DNA from: Achatina immaculata
Taxonomy: Eukaryota; Mollusca; Gastropoda; Stylommatophora; Achatinidae
Length of the DNA stretch: 64,000 bases
NCBI GenBank assembly: GCA_009760885.1
Contig: CM019719.1
Coordinates: forward strand, 22,980,084-23,044,083
Direction: 5' to 3'
A program made the translations under genes and the position numbers. Numbering within the stretch: the first letter of the stretch is position 1; every line of letters starts with the position of its first letter. Of the stretch, positions 37,501-42,710 are shown in pieces. Under the pieces are notes generated by a model. The model did not search any database and was not told the origin of the DNA. It saw nothing but the letters and a program-made list of their open reading frames with translations.

Positions 37501-40500
37501 CACAACATACAAAACATCCTTACACATCCACAGCTCTAGTACTGTAGAAGTGACATTTAGACATCCTTCCATCATACTGGGGAACAGACATTTAGACACT
37601 GTTCCACTAGTACTGGAGAAATGACAGTCTTCCACCAGTACTGGAGAGCTGACATTTAGACATTCCTCCACTAGTACTGCAGAACTGACATTTAGACATC
37701 CTTCCACCAGTACTGGAGATCTGACATTTACACATTCTTCCACCAGTACTGGAGAAATGACATTTAGACATCCTTCCACCAGTACTGCAGAACTGACATT
37801 TAGACACCTTTCCACCAGTACTGGATATCTGACATTTAGACATTCTTCCACCAGTACCGAGGAACTGACATTTAGACATTCTTCCACATCCACTGCAGCA
37901 AAAGTGTTAACATGTCTAAAGTACTTGGCCAGTCTTCATATATGAAATAATGTACTCTCTCTCTCTCTCTGAACCTTAAGTGCCCAGGGCACATGGGGCT
38001 TCCGCAAGGGTTTTCCACAAATGCCTGTCTTTCGCCTTTTTTTCTGCTCTTGCCCAGGTGAGCCCTCTATTGCTCAACATCCTTTCTGTTGTTCTTCTCC
38101 ATGTCTCTTTTGGTCTACCCTTACTTCTGCTCCCCTGTGGTGTCCATCTTAGTGCTATTTTTGGTAGTGAGTTGTCAGTCATTCGGAGCACATGTCCCAA
38201 CCATCGCCAGCGTCTTTCCTCAATAATTGTTGTCAGTGGTTTCATCTGCATTTCTGCCAATAAGATGTTATTTCTTATGGTGTTTGGCCAAAATATTTTT
38301 TTAATTCTACGTAAACATTTAGTCTGGAAAGAATTCAACTTGTTTTCTATGGAAAATAATGTACTACTCACCACTATTATCATCTCCATCTGATAACTCA
38401 TCATCAACCTAAATGAGAAATGATGGATAAAATGACCTTGTTTAAGAACTTACAATTATCACAAGATTAACGTACAAGACAGTTAAAGAAAAAACTACTG
38501 GCACATATCACTACTAAAGCACTCAATTAAAAGACCAAAGCCATGATTCTGAAGCCAGAGTCACAAAGTGGAAATGTTGCATTTATGAAGGAGATGGGAG
38601 TCCCAAGTCACACAGTAAAGTCGAAAACAATTTTGTGTAGAGCTGAACCGTAAACAAATAAAAAAATGGGTCCTTGTAAAAGCTGAGCTATCACTGAAGC
38701 ATCCCTGGAAGAACATCAACCAATTTTCTTACGCATGTTCTGAGACGGAAGCAAGGTCATGACCTCTTATCAACACTGCCACCATCACTGGGCACATAGC
38801 TCAGTCACTCACCATTTATGACAAGAAAGTGTGTGTGTCACACTCAACATTTGTGACAAGAAAGTGTGTGTGTCACACTCACCATTTGTGACAAGAAAGT
38901 GTGTGTGTCACACTCACCATTTGTGATAAGAAAGTGTGTATGTCACACTCACCATTTGTGACAAGAAAGTGTGTATGTCACACTCACAACTATAGGACAA
39001 AAAAATAAATACAACACACAAATTAATGAGTGTTCAACAAAGAAGTATATATACCATACAAACATTGGACATAAAAAAATTATGTCATACAAATTAACAA
39101 ATATTGGACAAGAAGGTATGTATTTCACACAAGATATAGAAATGCTGCCATGCTGGGCTGTACAAAAGCTAAAATAGTCTGAGACTTCATACCACACACC
39201 ATAACCTGACAAGTGGTGAGTCTGCAGTCATCCTTGGTAATGATATTACTCAAACTGGTAATGTGTGATTTCACTGATGAAAACAATAAAGGTACGTGAT
39301 GTTATTATTCAAACTGGTAATTGTATGTAACGTATTGCTCAAACTGTTAGCTGTACTACATCCTGCTCAAATCAGCATAATATGTCAGCATTTTGCTGCT
39401 GTAGTTCTTAATACATATTGTTCAATAAAACTGTTGGGACGTAAGGTGGATTTTTACCACAGTATTAAAAAGGAGTTGATCACGTGATGAGAAGAAACAA
39501 TCAGAGAATCCCAAAACAAGCTATCAGGTGGAACACAACAGGCTGAAGAAAAAGAGGTTGACCATGTATAACTCTAAAGAGGACATTGTTAAGACATGCC
39601 AAACTAGTAGGCATAAAATCCCTTGATGAGGCTGAAAAGATCGCTGAAAACAGAAAATCTTGGCAAATTACCATGCGAGCCCTGTGTGATGTTTAACTGC
39701 ACAGGAAGGATGTACGATAACAATATGTATCATCTACAGCTAAAATGACAAACGATAACAATATGTATCAGCTACAGCTAAGGTGACAAACAGGGTATGT
39801 CAAACAAAAAGCAATGAAGAAAGATATCCAATTAAATCATGAGAAAATGGCAATTAGAACAGGAAAGGTCAAATGTATATTCAACAAAATGAAAGCAGCA
39901 CTTACATCAAAGTATATACCACAACAACTGAAAATGAATCACCATATGATATGTATACTCCACAAGCCCCTATGGTATAGAAACATGGGCATTAAATATA
40001 AAAATGAACAACAAAATCAAGGCACTTGAAATGTGGATCTACAGAAGAACAGGATGAATTTCATGGACAAAAAATAATATTGACAAATAACCAAAAACAC
40101 CTTACTTATTTAACTTGTATACTGAAAATATAATGAGGAATATCAGAGAAGATGTAGACAAAGAATATTATCTGCCATAACAATTGGAAGTTATGAAATA
40201 CCAGAGATTAGATATGCTGATGACACAGTATTACTGTCCACAACACAAAAAAGGAATGGAAAAACTAATTATGTCAGTCTGTAAGAACAGTGAAGAGCAA
40301 AACCTCTATCTTAATGCGAAGAAAGTTAAATTGATGACAACTGACAAAACAAACAAGGCAGCTGAAATATGTATCAATGAGGAAAAATCGGAAGAAGTGG
40401 AGAGTTTTGAATATCTTGGATCACTGCTAACTAATAATGGAGATACAAAGAGGGATATTAAAAGGAGGGCATCTATCGCTCTTCACAAAGTAAAACAACT

Positions 40501-41651
40501 AAAGAATCTGTGGAGAGGAATAGACAGAACTACAAAAATAAGATTTTTAAGGGCACATATCTTTCCCATCGGAACATATGCCTGTGAGACGTGGACACTG
40601 AACAAAACAGCTGATAAACACATAAATGCCTTTGAATGTAAATGCTACAGAAGAGTTCTTCGAATATCATGGACACAAAAAAAAAGAACAAATATATCCA
40701 TACTACAAGAACTTAATATTGAAGAAGGGTGGCTAGTAAAGAGGATTAAACAAGGAAAACTTAAATATTTTGGACACATTAGACGTCATATAATCTAGAG
40801 AAGACTATCTTGGAAGGGTACAAAATGGGAAAAAGAGAGGAATACCAAGGTGAAAATGCCTGCAAGACATCACTGATAATCTGCAAATGGATGCATCAGC
40901 AGCAGGCCATCTTGCTCACAACCGAGAGGCCTACAGGAGTGCTGTTAGGGAGGCAAAGTTGCACAAGGGACATGCAAATGAATGAATGAATGAATTAAAA
41001 ACGCTAGAACCAGACAGTTAAAATATTTTGATCATATCAAGAGACATAATATAATACTGAAAATATTATACTAGAGGAAAAAAATAGAAGGAAAAATTAG
41101 CAAGAGATGCAGATTGGTGAAGAACATAAAGAGATGGACTTGACTGATTTGGACTGCAAAAACAAAAGACAGTGTAAGCTGAAGGACCACTGCATTCAAT
41201 CTTCCATGAAGAGAGGGCACAAGATGATGATCTGCATGTTGTTCGATTTGTTATTTTTTCCCACAAAGTTGTTTTCATCGCCTACTTCTGCGTCTTCGTA
41301 TGGTATTAAAAAAAAAAGCTTTCAAACAATCTAGGCACCATCTTTATTCGTTTGTCATATTTCATCAAAATATTTTATAAACGCCACGCAAGCTTCACAA
41401 ATATTTCTGGCTATAACTATCTGACTATTCATCTTGATGAACCTGCCACCATCTCAAAAATGATAAGTAAAGATTTTTTTTAAGATCTAATTGCATCCCT
41501 TTTAATGCGCTTAACATTTGCATTAATAATCGCGGATAGAAATGAAACTAATAATACAAGTAAACATTTATCAGATTCCCTGCAAACTGCTTACATCAAG
41601 AGGGTTTTCCATTTTGCCTTCGTCGTCACTTTCACTTATTGTGTTCCCCAT
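1500..41651 (-). CDS. ZZEF1: ZZEF1 orthologue, 5' part of gene (exons 1-18)
   Basis: Eighteen exon positions on the minus strand, read from 41651 to 1500, splice to 1794 nt (598 codons, divisible by 3) with every phase matching. The protein starts MGN and continues with an acidic N-terminus, a helical segment, an EF-hand (DCDGSGVADVQT, about residues 116-127), the DOC/APC10 domain (about 260-380) and the following segment. I recognised it from the human ZZEF1 order: CSLTPGFVD, MRSSVLK, WQSDG..RSHWIR, HLSI..TDQSYMP, VQINIKRC..DGCDTRIHG, DASA.WY, KAL..MPPL, LARGSVA and LT..GKT all recur in order. Human ZZEF1 is about 3000 residues with two ZZ zinc fingers; it is reported as a histone H3-tail and SUMO reader, and DOC domains occur in ubiquitin-ligase-type proteins. 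The C-terminal four fifths lies outside the window. Oddities are tandem-duplicated exons 5, 7, 8 and 14 and a retrotransposon in exon 11, so this copy may be partly non-functional or mis-assembled. Confidence 0.9.
1675..1822. repeat. Minisatellite, about 30 bp x 5
   Basis: Degenerate copies of a unit with TTTAAGGATATGATATCTTG-like sequence, in the intron next to exon 18. Confidence 0.8.
1822..2030 (-). mobile_element. Small LINE fragment
   Basis: The minus strand reads FENKILRRISGLI..NSGEWRARKNTEL, a typical C-terminal ORF2 segment of arthropod/mollusc LINEs. Short and truncated. Confidence 0.6.
2357..2640 (+). mobile_element. tRNA-derived SINE
   Basis: A tRNA-like head with an A-box-like TTAGCTGAGTGGTTAGG and a B-box-like GGTTCAGTCC (2410-2419), followed by a body containing CAACCCAGCCTC, GGGTACC and GGCGTGATACTGACCA. 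Related bodies recur at 22945, 31260, 45190 and 60360. Confidence 0.8.
2755..2965 (+). mobile_element. LINE 3' end
   Basis: A fragment coding KIEGRRDTG..KLLDGLSVWLGRKS then ..AYAKRHGT and stop, with a GATT-type tail. Sister copy at 5085-5275. Confidence 0.75.
2966..4075. other. ZZEF1 intron with a dispersed repeat
   Basis: The block at about 3200-3330 (GATCAAGACCCTGTCC.., GGCCTATCCTGGCTAATGGG) recurs at 43150-43260, so it is a dispersed repeat of unknown type. The rest of the stretch shows nothing recognisable. Confidence 0.5.
4076..4207 (-). CDS. ZZEF1: ZZEF1 exon 17 (Ser/Thr-rich linker)
   Basis: A 132-nt exon with acceptor ATTTCAG|GT and donor AGCAGAG|GTAGTT. It starts VYVPVTFVASDGGGG, aligning with human KPLQLTLQACDVKG, and continues with a low-complexity run (PETVTEPPPTSTTSRSTSTA) in place of the human linker. 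Phases match exons 16 and 18. Confidence 0.78.
5079..5280 (-). mobile_element. LINE 3' end
   Basis: The minus strand encodes GKIEGRRDRGRQREKLLDGL, LIIKSKDRELWREMIAYATR then HGT stop. Same family as 2755-2965, in opposite orientation. Confidence 0.8.
5281..6447. other. ZZEF1 intron, nothing recognised
   Basis: AT-rich, with poly-A/T runs near 5580, 5805 and 6167. No exon or clear repeat was recognised. Confidence 0.4.
6448..6528 (-). CDS. ZZEF1: ZZEF1 exon 16
   Basis: An 81-nt exon with acceptor TTTTTCAG|GT and donor ATTAG|GTATGA, encoding LPSLVLPCADLLAKAVQARN then NCWERL. Sequence identity to human is low, but the distance from the SVA of exon 15 to the following Gly (38 residues) equals the human spacing, and phases match on both sides. 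Confidence 0.72.
6579..6735. repeat. Minisatellite, 39 bp x 4
   Basis: Four nearly perfect units starting TTCTCTGGGTTTTATA. The unit is a multiple of 3, so a short ORF runs through it; there is no sign that it is a gene. Confidence 0.92.
7605..8205. repeat. Minisatellite, about 32 bp x 18
   Basis: Units of CACTGTAGCCTTACTTTCTA plus a variable TCTCTC spacer, in the intron just downstream of exon 15. Confidence 0.92.
8252..8361 (-). CDS. ZZEF1: ZZEF1 exon 15
   Basis: A 110-nt exon with acceptor TTTTTCAG|T and donor ATTG|GTATGT. It encodes PETLSQRSTEGLQVILALNL then ARGSVADLVRFLNKII, matching human S.PEVELTLLAFALARGSVA. Phase 2 in, 1 out. Confidence 0.9.
8510..8630 (+). mobile_element. LINE 3' terminus with (GAAT)n tail
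   Basis: ATGGATGCATCAACAGCAGG.. and GAGGCAAAGTTTCGCAAG followed by (ATGA)n. Matches the end of the LINE at 40080-40995 and fragments at 17255, 44320 and 56820. Confidence 0.8.
9014..9345. repeat. Minisatellite, about 22 bp x 15
   Basis: Units of ACTACATCCAGCTTGGACA with two alternating spacers. All three plus-strand frames are open across much of it because the unit contains no stop; not a gene. Confidence 0.92.
9961..10080 (-). CDS. ZZEF1: ZZEF1 exon 14, copy b
   Basis: The second copy of exon 14, exactly 1800 bp from copy a, with intact splice sites and identical protein. It could be spliced in place of or in addition to copy a (40 extra residues). Confidence 0.9.
10320..10640 (+). mobile_element. 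LINE 3' end inside duplication, copy 1
   Basis: The plus strand codes for a degenerate LINE ORF2 C-terminus (QEDLKEVGKTWLDISRLAQD, W..FVDTLCSTGSVED) and then a (TGATGA)n tail. It carries stops and frameshifts. Confidence 0.75.
11761..11880 (-). CDS. ZZEF1: ZZEF1 exon 14, copy a
   Basis: A 120-nt exon with acceptor AATTACAG|G and donor GACAG|GTTTGT, encoding KALESMPPLILSVSSPEKPA then FLSKVVLQEIEAFAEQLAD. Corresponds to human KALRHMPPLSLS...FLSPNVLEEVDSF. It differs from copy b only at a silent GAG/GAA. Phase 1 in, 2 out, so two copies in tandem stay in frame. Confidence 0.9.
12120..12440 (+). mobile_element. LINE 3' end inside duplication, copy 2
   Basis: The same fragment as in copy 1, duplicated with the surrounding 1.8 kb. 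A 1-bp deletion relative to copy 1 restores part of the C-terminal frame. Confidence 0.75.
13371..13502 (-). CDS. ZZEF1: ZZEF1 exon 13
   Basis: A 132-nt exon with acceptor GTTTTCAG|A and donor ACAAA|GTAACC. It encodes LVREQGITVVDASALWYLQM then LTSTVTLNLSQSPILRTTLL and GHT. Matches human ..GVSVSDASAIWYW.LLTSLVT.. just after the DOC domain. Confidence 0.9.
13985..14682. mobile_element. Probable piggyBac-type element (TTAA ends)
   Basis: It is bounded by TTAA (13985-13988 and 14679-14682). The ends read TTAACTCTTACAGAGCCA and, inverted, TTAACTCTTCCTGTGCCA. A perfect 14-bp inverted repeat, GTCGGATTTTCGAC, lies at 14006-14019 and 14049-14062. A broken N-terminal-like reading (VEESLVTSDAKSEKGRETS, then DVDRDMDMAGDHP after a frameshift) could be a transposase remnant. 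Non-autonomous at best. Confidence 0.5.
14683..15080. other. ZZEF1 intron, nothing recognised
   Basis: Intronic sequence between the TTAA element and exon 12, with a short SINE-like scrap near 14840 (AATAGGTACCTGATT). Nothing else was seen. Confidence 0.4.
15081..15159 (-). CDS. ZZEF1: ZZEF1 exon 12 (end of DOC domain)
   Basis: A 79-nt exon with acceptor TTCTTACAG|AT and donor TTCAA|GTAAGC, encoding VQINIKRCHGDGCDTRIHGV then RAVGF. Nearly identical to the human VQINIKRC..DGCDTRIHG.RAVG, a DOC-domain core strand. Confidence 0.94.
15700..15945. repeat. Minisatellite, about 26 bp x 9
   Basis: Units of GGCACTACAGATCACTGG with AGACCTT/AGATCT spacers. Confidence 0.92.
16005..16195. repeat. Minisatellite, 31 bp x 6
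   Basis: Nearly perfect units containing AGATTAAATGCTAAGTGACA. Confidence 0.95.
17250..17370 (-). mobile_element. LINE 3' terminus with (ATTC)n tail
   Basis: Inverse of the 8510-8630 fragment: CATTCATTCATTTGC then AACTTTGCCTCCC and GATGGCCTGCTGCTGATGCA. Confidence 0.8.
17655..17815. repeat. Minisatellite, about 26 bp x 6
   Basis: Degenerate units of AATTACACCTGTAATTAACT followed by CCTA. Confidence 0.85.
18465..19156. mobile_element. Probable piggyBac-type MITE (TTAA ends)
   Basis: Flanked by TTAA (18465-18468 and 19153-19156). The ends are similar in inverted orientation: TTAACTGTTCCCACCCGTG versus TTAACTCTTTCCATCCATG. No transposase is visible. Length (692 bp) is close to the element at 13985-14682, but the interiors differ. 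Confidence 0.5.
19319..19346 (-). pseudogene. ZZEF1: ZZEF1 exon 11, 3' half beyond the LINE
   Basis: CTGGAT occurs at both edges of the LINE (20003-20008 and 19341-19346). Beyond it the sequence codes SATNLEI plus one base, which would complete Tyr with exon 12 (YVQINIK), as in human NVSQLYVQ. Phase and length both fit (77-nt exon). The expected GT donor reads GA (19318-19317), so this end also looks damaged, or my boundary is wrong. Confidence 0.45.
19347..20002 (-). mobile_element. 5'-truncated LINE copy inside ZZEF1 exon 11
   Basis: About 650 bp matching the 3' end of the large LINE at 47650-50480: the ORF2 C-terminus with YIEPILLYGSESWTIGKS, MWFIRRMLRIPW, GRRSRGRPRKM and a terminal ..ASRHGT, then a (TGA)n tail. 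It has a frameshift and a stop near 19850-19950. Same sense as ZZEF1. The flanking CTGGAT may be a short target-site duplication. Confidence 0.85.
20003..20057 (-). pseudogene. ZZEF1: ZZEF1 exon 11, 5' half, cut by a LINE
   Basis: After a good acceptor (ATCTCCAG|A, phase matching exon 10) the frame reads RNQVPSSDTGFQGHVHLD, resembling human IPSNVTG.VTLL. At 20002 the sequence turns into LINE sequence instead of reaching a donor, and the frame meets a stop inside the LINE. The remaining part appears at 19319-19340 beyond the LINE. Confidence 0.65.
20198..20344 (-). CDS. ZZEF1: ZZEF1 exon 10 (DOC domain)
   Basis: A 147-nt exon with acceptor ATCTCTAG|ATT and donor GATAA|GTAAGT. It encodes RLHIKSNIMLKHLSIGV then VSTDQSYMPELVTVSVGQ and ends KEVKID. 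It aligns with human RLKMKPDVVLRHLSIAV..TDQSYMP. The acceptor was chosen because it restores the conserved R-L-x-x-K; a nearer AG would delete six residues. Confidence 0.92.
20480..20920. repeat. Minisatellite, 30 bp x 14
   Basis: Units of CCAATCCTTGGGTTTACAAG with two variants (GGGTTTACAAG and GGGATTACCAC), lying between exons 9 and 10. Open on both strands because the unit is 30 bp. Confidence 0.93.
21047..21106 (-). CDS. ZZEF1: ZZEF1 exon 9 (DOC domain)
   Basis: A 60-nt exon with acceptor CTTTCAG|GCT and donor GATCAG|GTAGGC, encoding LRNNSTFWQSDGAARSHWI. It matches the human DOC-domain stretch T.SYWQSDGSARSHWIR. Phase 1 nt in, 2 nt out. Confidence 0.92.
21815..22685. repeat. Minisatellite, 40 bp x 22
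   Basis: Very regular units of CTCACTAACATCAGTACTAT plus TTGCTGAAGAACTCCTAC. It ends just before the LINE fragment that starts the exon 8 duplication. Confidence 0.95.
22714..22910 (+). mobile_element. LINE 3' end (copy in unit 1)
   Basis: Encodes TTGRRKRGRPRETLKRTLLR then EAKLTGIKSLDEVERLAEDR, KNWRTTLRALCDV stop, followed by an (ATAAG)n tail. Other copies: 24073-24265, 26051-26130 (truncated), 34580-34880, 39485-39735 and 54005-54410. Confidence 0.85.
22945..23205 (-). mobile_element. tRNA-derived SINE (copy in unit 1)
   Basis: On the minus strand: a tRNA-like head with GGTGTAGCAGTTAGTGCAC, then CAACCCAGCCTCAGAAAATG, GGGTACC and GATAGCGCTAAC. Duplicated copies at 24305-24565 and 26160-26425. 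Confidence 0.78.
23250..23355 (-). CDS. ZZEF1: ZZEF1 exon 8, copy c
   Basis: The third copy of exon 8, nearest to exon 9, identical in the coding part and splice sites. Its repeat unit is shorter (22716-24072) and carries no exon 7 copy. Confidence 0.82.
24073..24265 (+). mobile_element. LINE 3' end (copy in unit 2)
   Basis: The same LINE end as at 22714, carried along by the tandem duplication. Confidence 0.85.
24305..24565 (-). mobile_element. tRNA-derived SINE (copy in unit 2)
   Basis: Duplicate of the SINE at 22945-23205. Confidence 0.78.
24607..24712 (-). CDS. ZZEF1: ZZEF1 exon 8, copy b
   Basis: An identical copy of exon 8 with intact splice sites, 1858 bp from copy a. It fits after 7a or 7b and before exon 9. 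Joining two exon 8 copies to each other would shift the frame. Confidence 0.82.
25448..25571 (-). CDS. ZZEF1: ZZEF1 exon 7, copy b
   Basis: An exact second copy of exon 7 with intact splice sites. In transcription order it follows exon 8a, whose phase-2 end does not fit exon 7's phase-0 start, so splicing 8a to 7b would shift the frame. It is usable only if 7a and 8a are skipped, or it is an artefact of assembly. Confidence 0.82.
26160..26425 (-). mobile_element. tRNA-derived SINE (copy in unit 3)
   Basis: Duplicate of the SINE at 22945-23205. Confidence 0.78.
26465..26570 (-). CDS. ZZEF1: ZZEF1 exon 8, copy a
   Basis: A 106-nt exon with acceptor TACCCAG|TG and donor CACCA|GTAAGC, encoding KDFELENDLSELEKKTIYNC then FSSIEVSSNHSEAH. 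It corresponds to human MDKLKSV.KCYAYIETSSN, the entry to the DOC domain. Phase 1 in, 2 out. It is the first of three identical copies in transcription order. Confidence 0.88.
27305..27428 (-). CDS. ZZEF1: ZZEF1 exon 7, copy a
   Basis: A 124-nt exon, phase 0 in and 1 out, with acceptor TGACAG|TAT and donor GATG|GTGAGT. It encodes YLLRNRADSSALPFPYLNSF then NNIFIMRSSVLKSLL, close to human LHRNR..PYP.L.HCNN..MRSSVLK. It is identical to copy b at 25448-25571. Confidence 0.9.
28285..28494 (-). CDS. ZZEF1: ZZEF1 exon 6 (EF-hand)
   Basis: A 210-nt phase 0-0 exon with acceptor TTTGTAAG|GCA and donor CTGAAG|GTGATT. It encodes an EF-hand: helix AFHQF, loop DCDGSGVADVQT, helix MIEAI. Loop positions 1, 3, 5 and 6 (D, D, S, G) are canonical, but position 12 is Thr rather than Glu. 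The human loop also lacks Glu there, so calcium binding may be weak. It is followed by the hallmark ILQSCSLTPGFVDV. Confidence 0.92.
29285..29875. repeat. Minisatellite, about 38 bp x 16
   Basis: Units of AGGACATGTCACCTCC followed by TTGAATCACAATATCAGCAG. The same array, with the same left flank (CATTTTCATATGCTCAGTC), occurs at 33930-34326. Confidence 0.95.
29991..30062 (-). CDS. ZZEF1: ZZEF1 exon 5, copy b (downstream copy)
   Basis: The second copy of the 72-nt exon, with identical splice sites and identical protein. It lies in the left copy of a 1.6-kb tandem duplication. Either copy fits between exons 4 and 6, and both together also keep the frame. Confidence 0.85.
30670..31140. repeat. 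Minisatellite, 66 bp x 7
   Basis: Units of AAAAGTTTGGGGTGGGATGT then a GTAGCTTGAGAATCAAGGGG part. G-rich on the plus strand. Confidence 0.95.
31235..31500 (+). mobile_element. tRNA-derived SINE, copy 1
   Basis: A tRNA-like head (GTGTCTGAGTAGTGAAGTAG, B-box-like GGTTTGAATCT) with a (GAA)n insertion, then the body GTAGAAATGAGTACCTGG and GACCACATCACTCTC. Confidence 0.75.
31604..31675 (-). CDS. ZZEF1: ZZEF1 exon 5, copy a (upstream copy)
   Basis: A 72-nt phase 0-0 exon encoding DSTTLAQFCDMLMHQG and VERADAIK, the helix before the EF-hand (human VTLEQFRELL..). Acceptor TGTCCAG|GAC, donor ATCAAG|GTAAGA. It differs from copy b at one silent base (GCG versus GCA for Ala). Including both copies would repeat 24 residues without a frameshift. 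Confidence 0.85.
32290..32880. repeat. Minisatellite, 66 bp x 9
   Basis: The paralogous array in the second unit, with more copies and one partly deleted unit near 32440. Confidence 0.95.
32975..33240 (+). mobile_element. tRNA-derived SINE, copy 2
   Basis: Duplicate of the SINE at 31235-31500, with a shorter (GAA)n run. Confidence 0.75.
33334..33415 (-). CDS. ZZEF1: ZZEF1 exon 4
   Basis: An 82-nt exon with acceptor ATTTCAG|GG and donor CTTGAA|GTAAGT. It encodes EKIPENIILQHNSHILQWLE and NRQERLE, aligning with human ..LFRWLEERLG. It ends in phase 0, ready for exon 5. Confidence 0.88.
33930..34326. repeat. Minisatellite, about 38 bp x 10
   Basis: Same unit and left flank as 29285-29875; a dispersed copy of that array in the intron between exons 3 and 4. 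Confidence 0.95.
34580..34880 (-). mobile_element. LINE 3' end
   Basis: Inverse copy of the family at 22714: CAAGTTTTCCCG..GGCGAGCTTTTCAG, then CTCATCAAGGGATG and the GRRKRGRP-type coding segment; extends further 5' to the YVRHVMRRNSQRIPK region. Confidence 0.8.
35261..35342 (-). CDS. ZZEF1: ZZEF1 exon 3
   Basis: An 82-nt exon with acceptor GCAACAG|AG and donor GTCAA|GTGAGC. It encodes ..SENKPTTDLCHLFCDNDS then LRAAATKVK, corresponding to the human segment with LREAAAALL. Phase 1 to phase 2. Confidence 0.85.
35735..36110. repeat. Minisatellite, about 62 bp x 6
   Basis: Units of AACCAAGTTATGAAAAAGTA then TTATATAAATATATTCTAAC, each with a variable poly-C. Confidence 0.93.
36755..37400 (+). 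mobile_element. LINE fragment with an internally expanded 45-bp repeat
   Basis: From 36760 to 37245 a 45-bp unit is repeated about 11 times, coding LFYGSESQTVLRM each time. That peptide resembles the LINE ORF2 C-terminal motif LLYGSE.W seen elsewhere in the window. The downstream sequence (..IQKLLGTTDIRFIR.. and GKGI) looks like a degenerate continuation of a LINE C-terminus. Confidence 0.65.
37540..37895. repeat. Minisatellite, 36 bp x 9-10
   Basis: Units of CTGACATTTAGACATTCTTC and CACCAGTACTGGAGAA. Open in several frames because the unit is a multiple of 3. Confidence 0.93.
37945..38365 (-). mobile_element. LINE 3' end in ZZEF1 intron 2, with 12-bp target duplication
   Basis: The body 37957-38353 encodes the C-terminal part of a LINE ORF2 (CLRRIKKIFWPNTIRNNI, RRWRWLGHVLRM, GRPKETWRRT, then ..CALGT stop) and ends in a (GA)n tail. 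Both flanks carry AAATAATGTACT (37945-37956 and 38354-38365), a perfect target-site duplication. The copy is 5'-truncated and lies in the same sense as ZZEF1. A sister copy is at 43440-43944. Confidence 0.85.
38372..38408 (-). CDS. ZZEF1: ZZEF1 exon 2 (acidic mini-exon, 37 nt)
   Basis: A 37-nt exon between acceptor TTTAG|GTTGAT and donor AGTG|GTGAGT, encoding VDDELSDGDDNS plus one base. Phase 0 in and phase 1 out match exons 1 and 3. It continues the acidic N-terminal tail. A LINE lies in the following intron, starting right after the donor hexamer. Confidence 0.8.
38815..38995. repeat. Minisatellite, 35 bp x 5
   Basis: Units of TTGTGACAAGAAAGTGTGTG then TGTCACACTCACCAT. Confidence 0.93.
39485..39735 (+). 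mobile_element. LINE 3' end
   Basis: Copy of the 22714 family (GGAACACAACAGGCTGAAG.., ..CCCTTGATGAGGCTGAAA.., ..GCGAGCCCTGTGTGATG), more diverged, in ZZEF1 intron 1. Confidence 0.85.
40080..40998 (+). mobile_element. LINE ORF2 C-terminal fragment
   Basis: Encodes a stretch starting near the YADD box (RYADDTVLL-like in a shifted frame at 40210), then FEYLGSLLTNNGDTKRDIKR, YACETWTLNKTADKHINAFE, YRRVLRISWT and KQGKLKYFGHIRRH. After a stop it continues to a tail ending in (AATG)n at about 40975. This is the reference copy for fragments at 8510, 17250, 44320 and 56820. Confidence 0.88.
41595..41651 (-). CDS. ZZEF1: ZZEF1 exon 1 (start codon, MGN N-terminus)
   Basis: The exon encodes MGNTISESDDEGKMENPLD and ends in phase 0 at a good donor (GAT|GTAAGC). 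Human ZZEF1 also starts MGN followed by a Ser/acidic stretch. Gly2 with Ser6 fits an N-myristoylation signal, suggesting membrane attachment if the Met is removed (inference). The ATG has AAG just before it, a good initiation context. Confidence 0.85.
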
Positions 41652-41790
41652 CTTCTTTGTAAACTAAGGATGTTGGCGACTACTAGTTTCTAGGAACTGC
41701 TCTCTAAATATCTAGTCACCGGAAGTTGCATTGTGTCGCCTCCCTTCCAAGGAAAAAAAAAAAAAAAAAAACAAGATACGGAAAAAGATG
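41652..41790 (-). promoter_or_regulatory. Probable 5' UTR and promoter side of ZZEF1
   Basis: Sequence upstream of the ATG on the minus strand. It contains a long T-run (41755-41771 on the minus strand, A on plus). I see no TATA box or obvious initiator, so the transcription start cannot be fixed; only its position next to exon 1 supports the call. Confidence 0.3.
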
Positions 41791-42239
41791 TGAATCGATG
41801 AATCTTATAAATGTATATAAAAGAGGGGCGAGGAAAATGAATTGATGACAGAATTGGGTGCGTAGGGTGTTAGGGAAAACGAGCGGTTGTAAGTAGTACA
41901 ATGTTAGTCAAGATTTCCGAAAGTGAATGAAAGATGCGATTTGTAAGCTGCTTGTAACAGATTTCTTGAAAAAAGCAAGTCATTGACAATTAGCGCGAGG
42001 TGTTAAACGGAAGATAAATTTGACTGAATTTAATGAGTTCTCGATAAACGCATAAGTTACGCCCATCCCCCTTCTTAACATACACGCAGACATGCAAATC
42101 GGACATCGATTTCCCATTCACCAAAACCAGAGATTTTCTGCAAATGATGATAATTTTAAATATTAGAATCAAATAAAGGTTTACTAAAAGTATTCTTCTT
42201 TTTCAAGTTTTCTTTTTCATCTGGAGTACAGGACAAGGT

Positions 42240-42710
42240 TCATAGTTTCACCCTCCCCTCACCCTCCCTCTTTTTTTTTTGGATAAAATTCTTTGAACTT
42301 AAATGTGGATTTTTACTATAGTGTTCACCATATGCATGGCCTTTGAACTTTGCACCTGAAGAACAGCCATGCTCTTCTGTTGGCCGAGGATGGGTCTCCT
42401 TAAACTCATGACAGCGCCATATGTGCTCGACCTTTAACCTCTGTGTTATTCGTAGTGTGATTGAATAAAGCTGGATCTTTTCGCCAAAGTTCTGAATGTC
42501 TGCCACTGCCCTTCATTATTCCCTCTTTTTCATAGCCTTTATCTGTGTGCTGTATCTAGACAATGCCGATTTTTTTTAAATTGTCCTTATTTTCATGGCG
42601 TTTTTTGTTTGTACGCATTTACTGTCTATATCTGCAGTTATCTCTCTTGGATAAATTGGACTATTTCTTTTTAGTTCCTGTATAGTCATATCCCCATGTG
42701 CCTTTAAAGC
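42240..42710 (-). other. Unrecognised ORF and LINE-tail-like block upstream of ZZEF1
   Basis: A minus-strand ORF (42240-42506) reads LKVEHIWRCHEFKETHPRPT and CSSGAKFKGHAYGEHYS, a composition unlike random DNA, but I cannot name it. The block 42600-42700 resembles the LINE end at 52060-52200. A real small gene or an old repeat are both possible. Confidence 0.3.
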
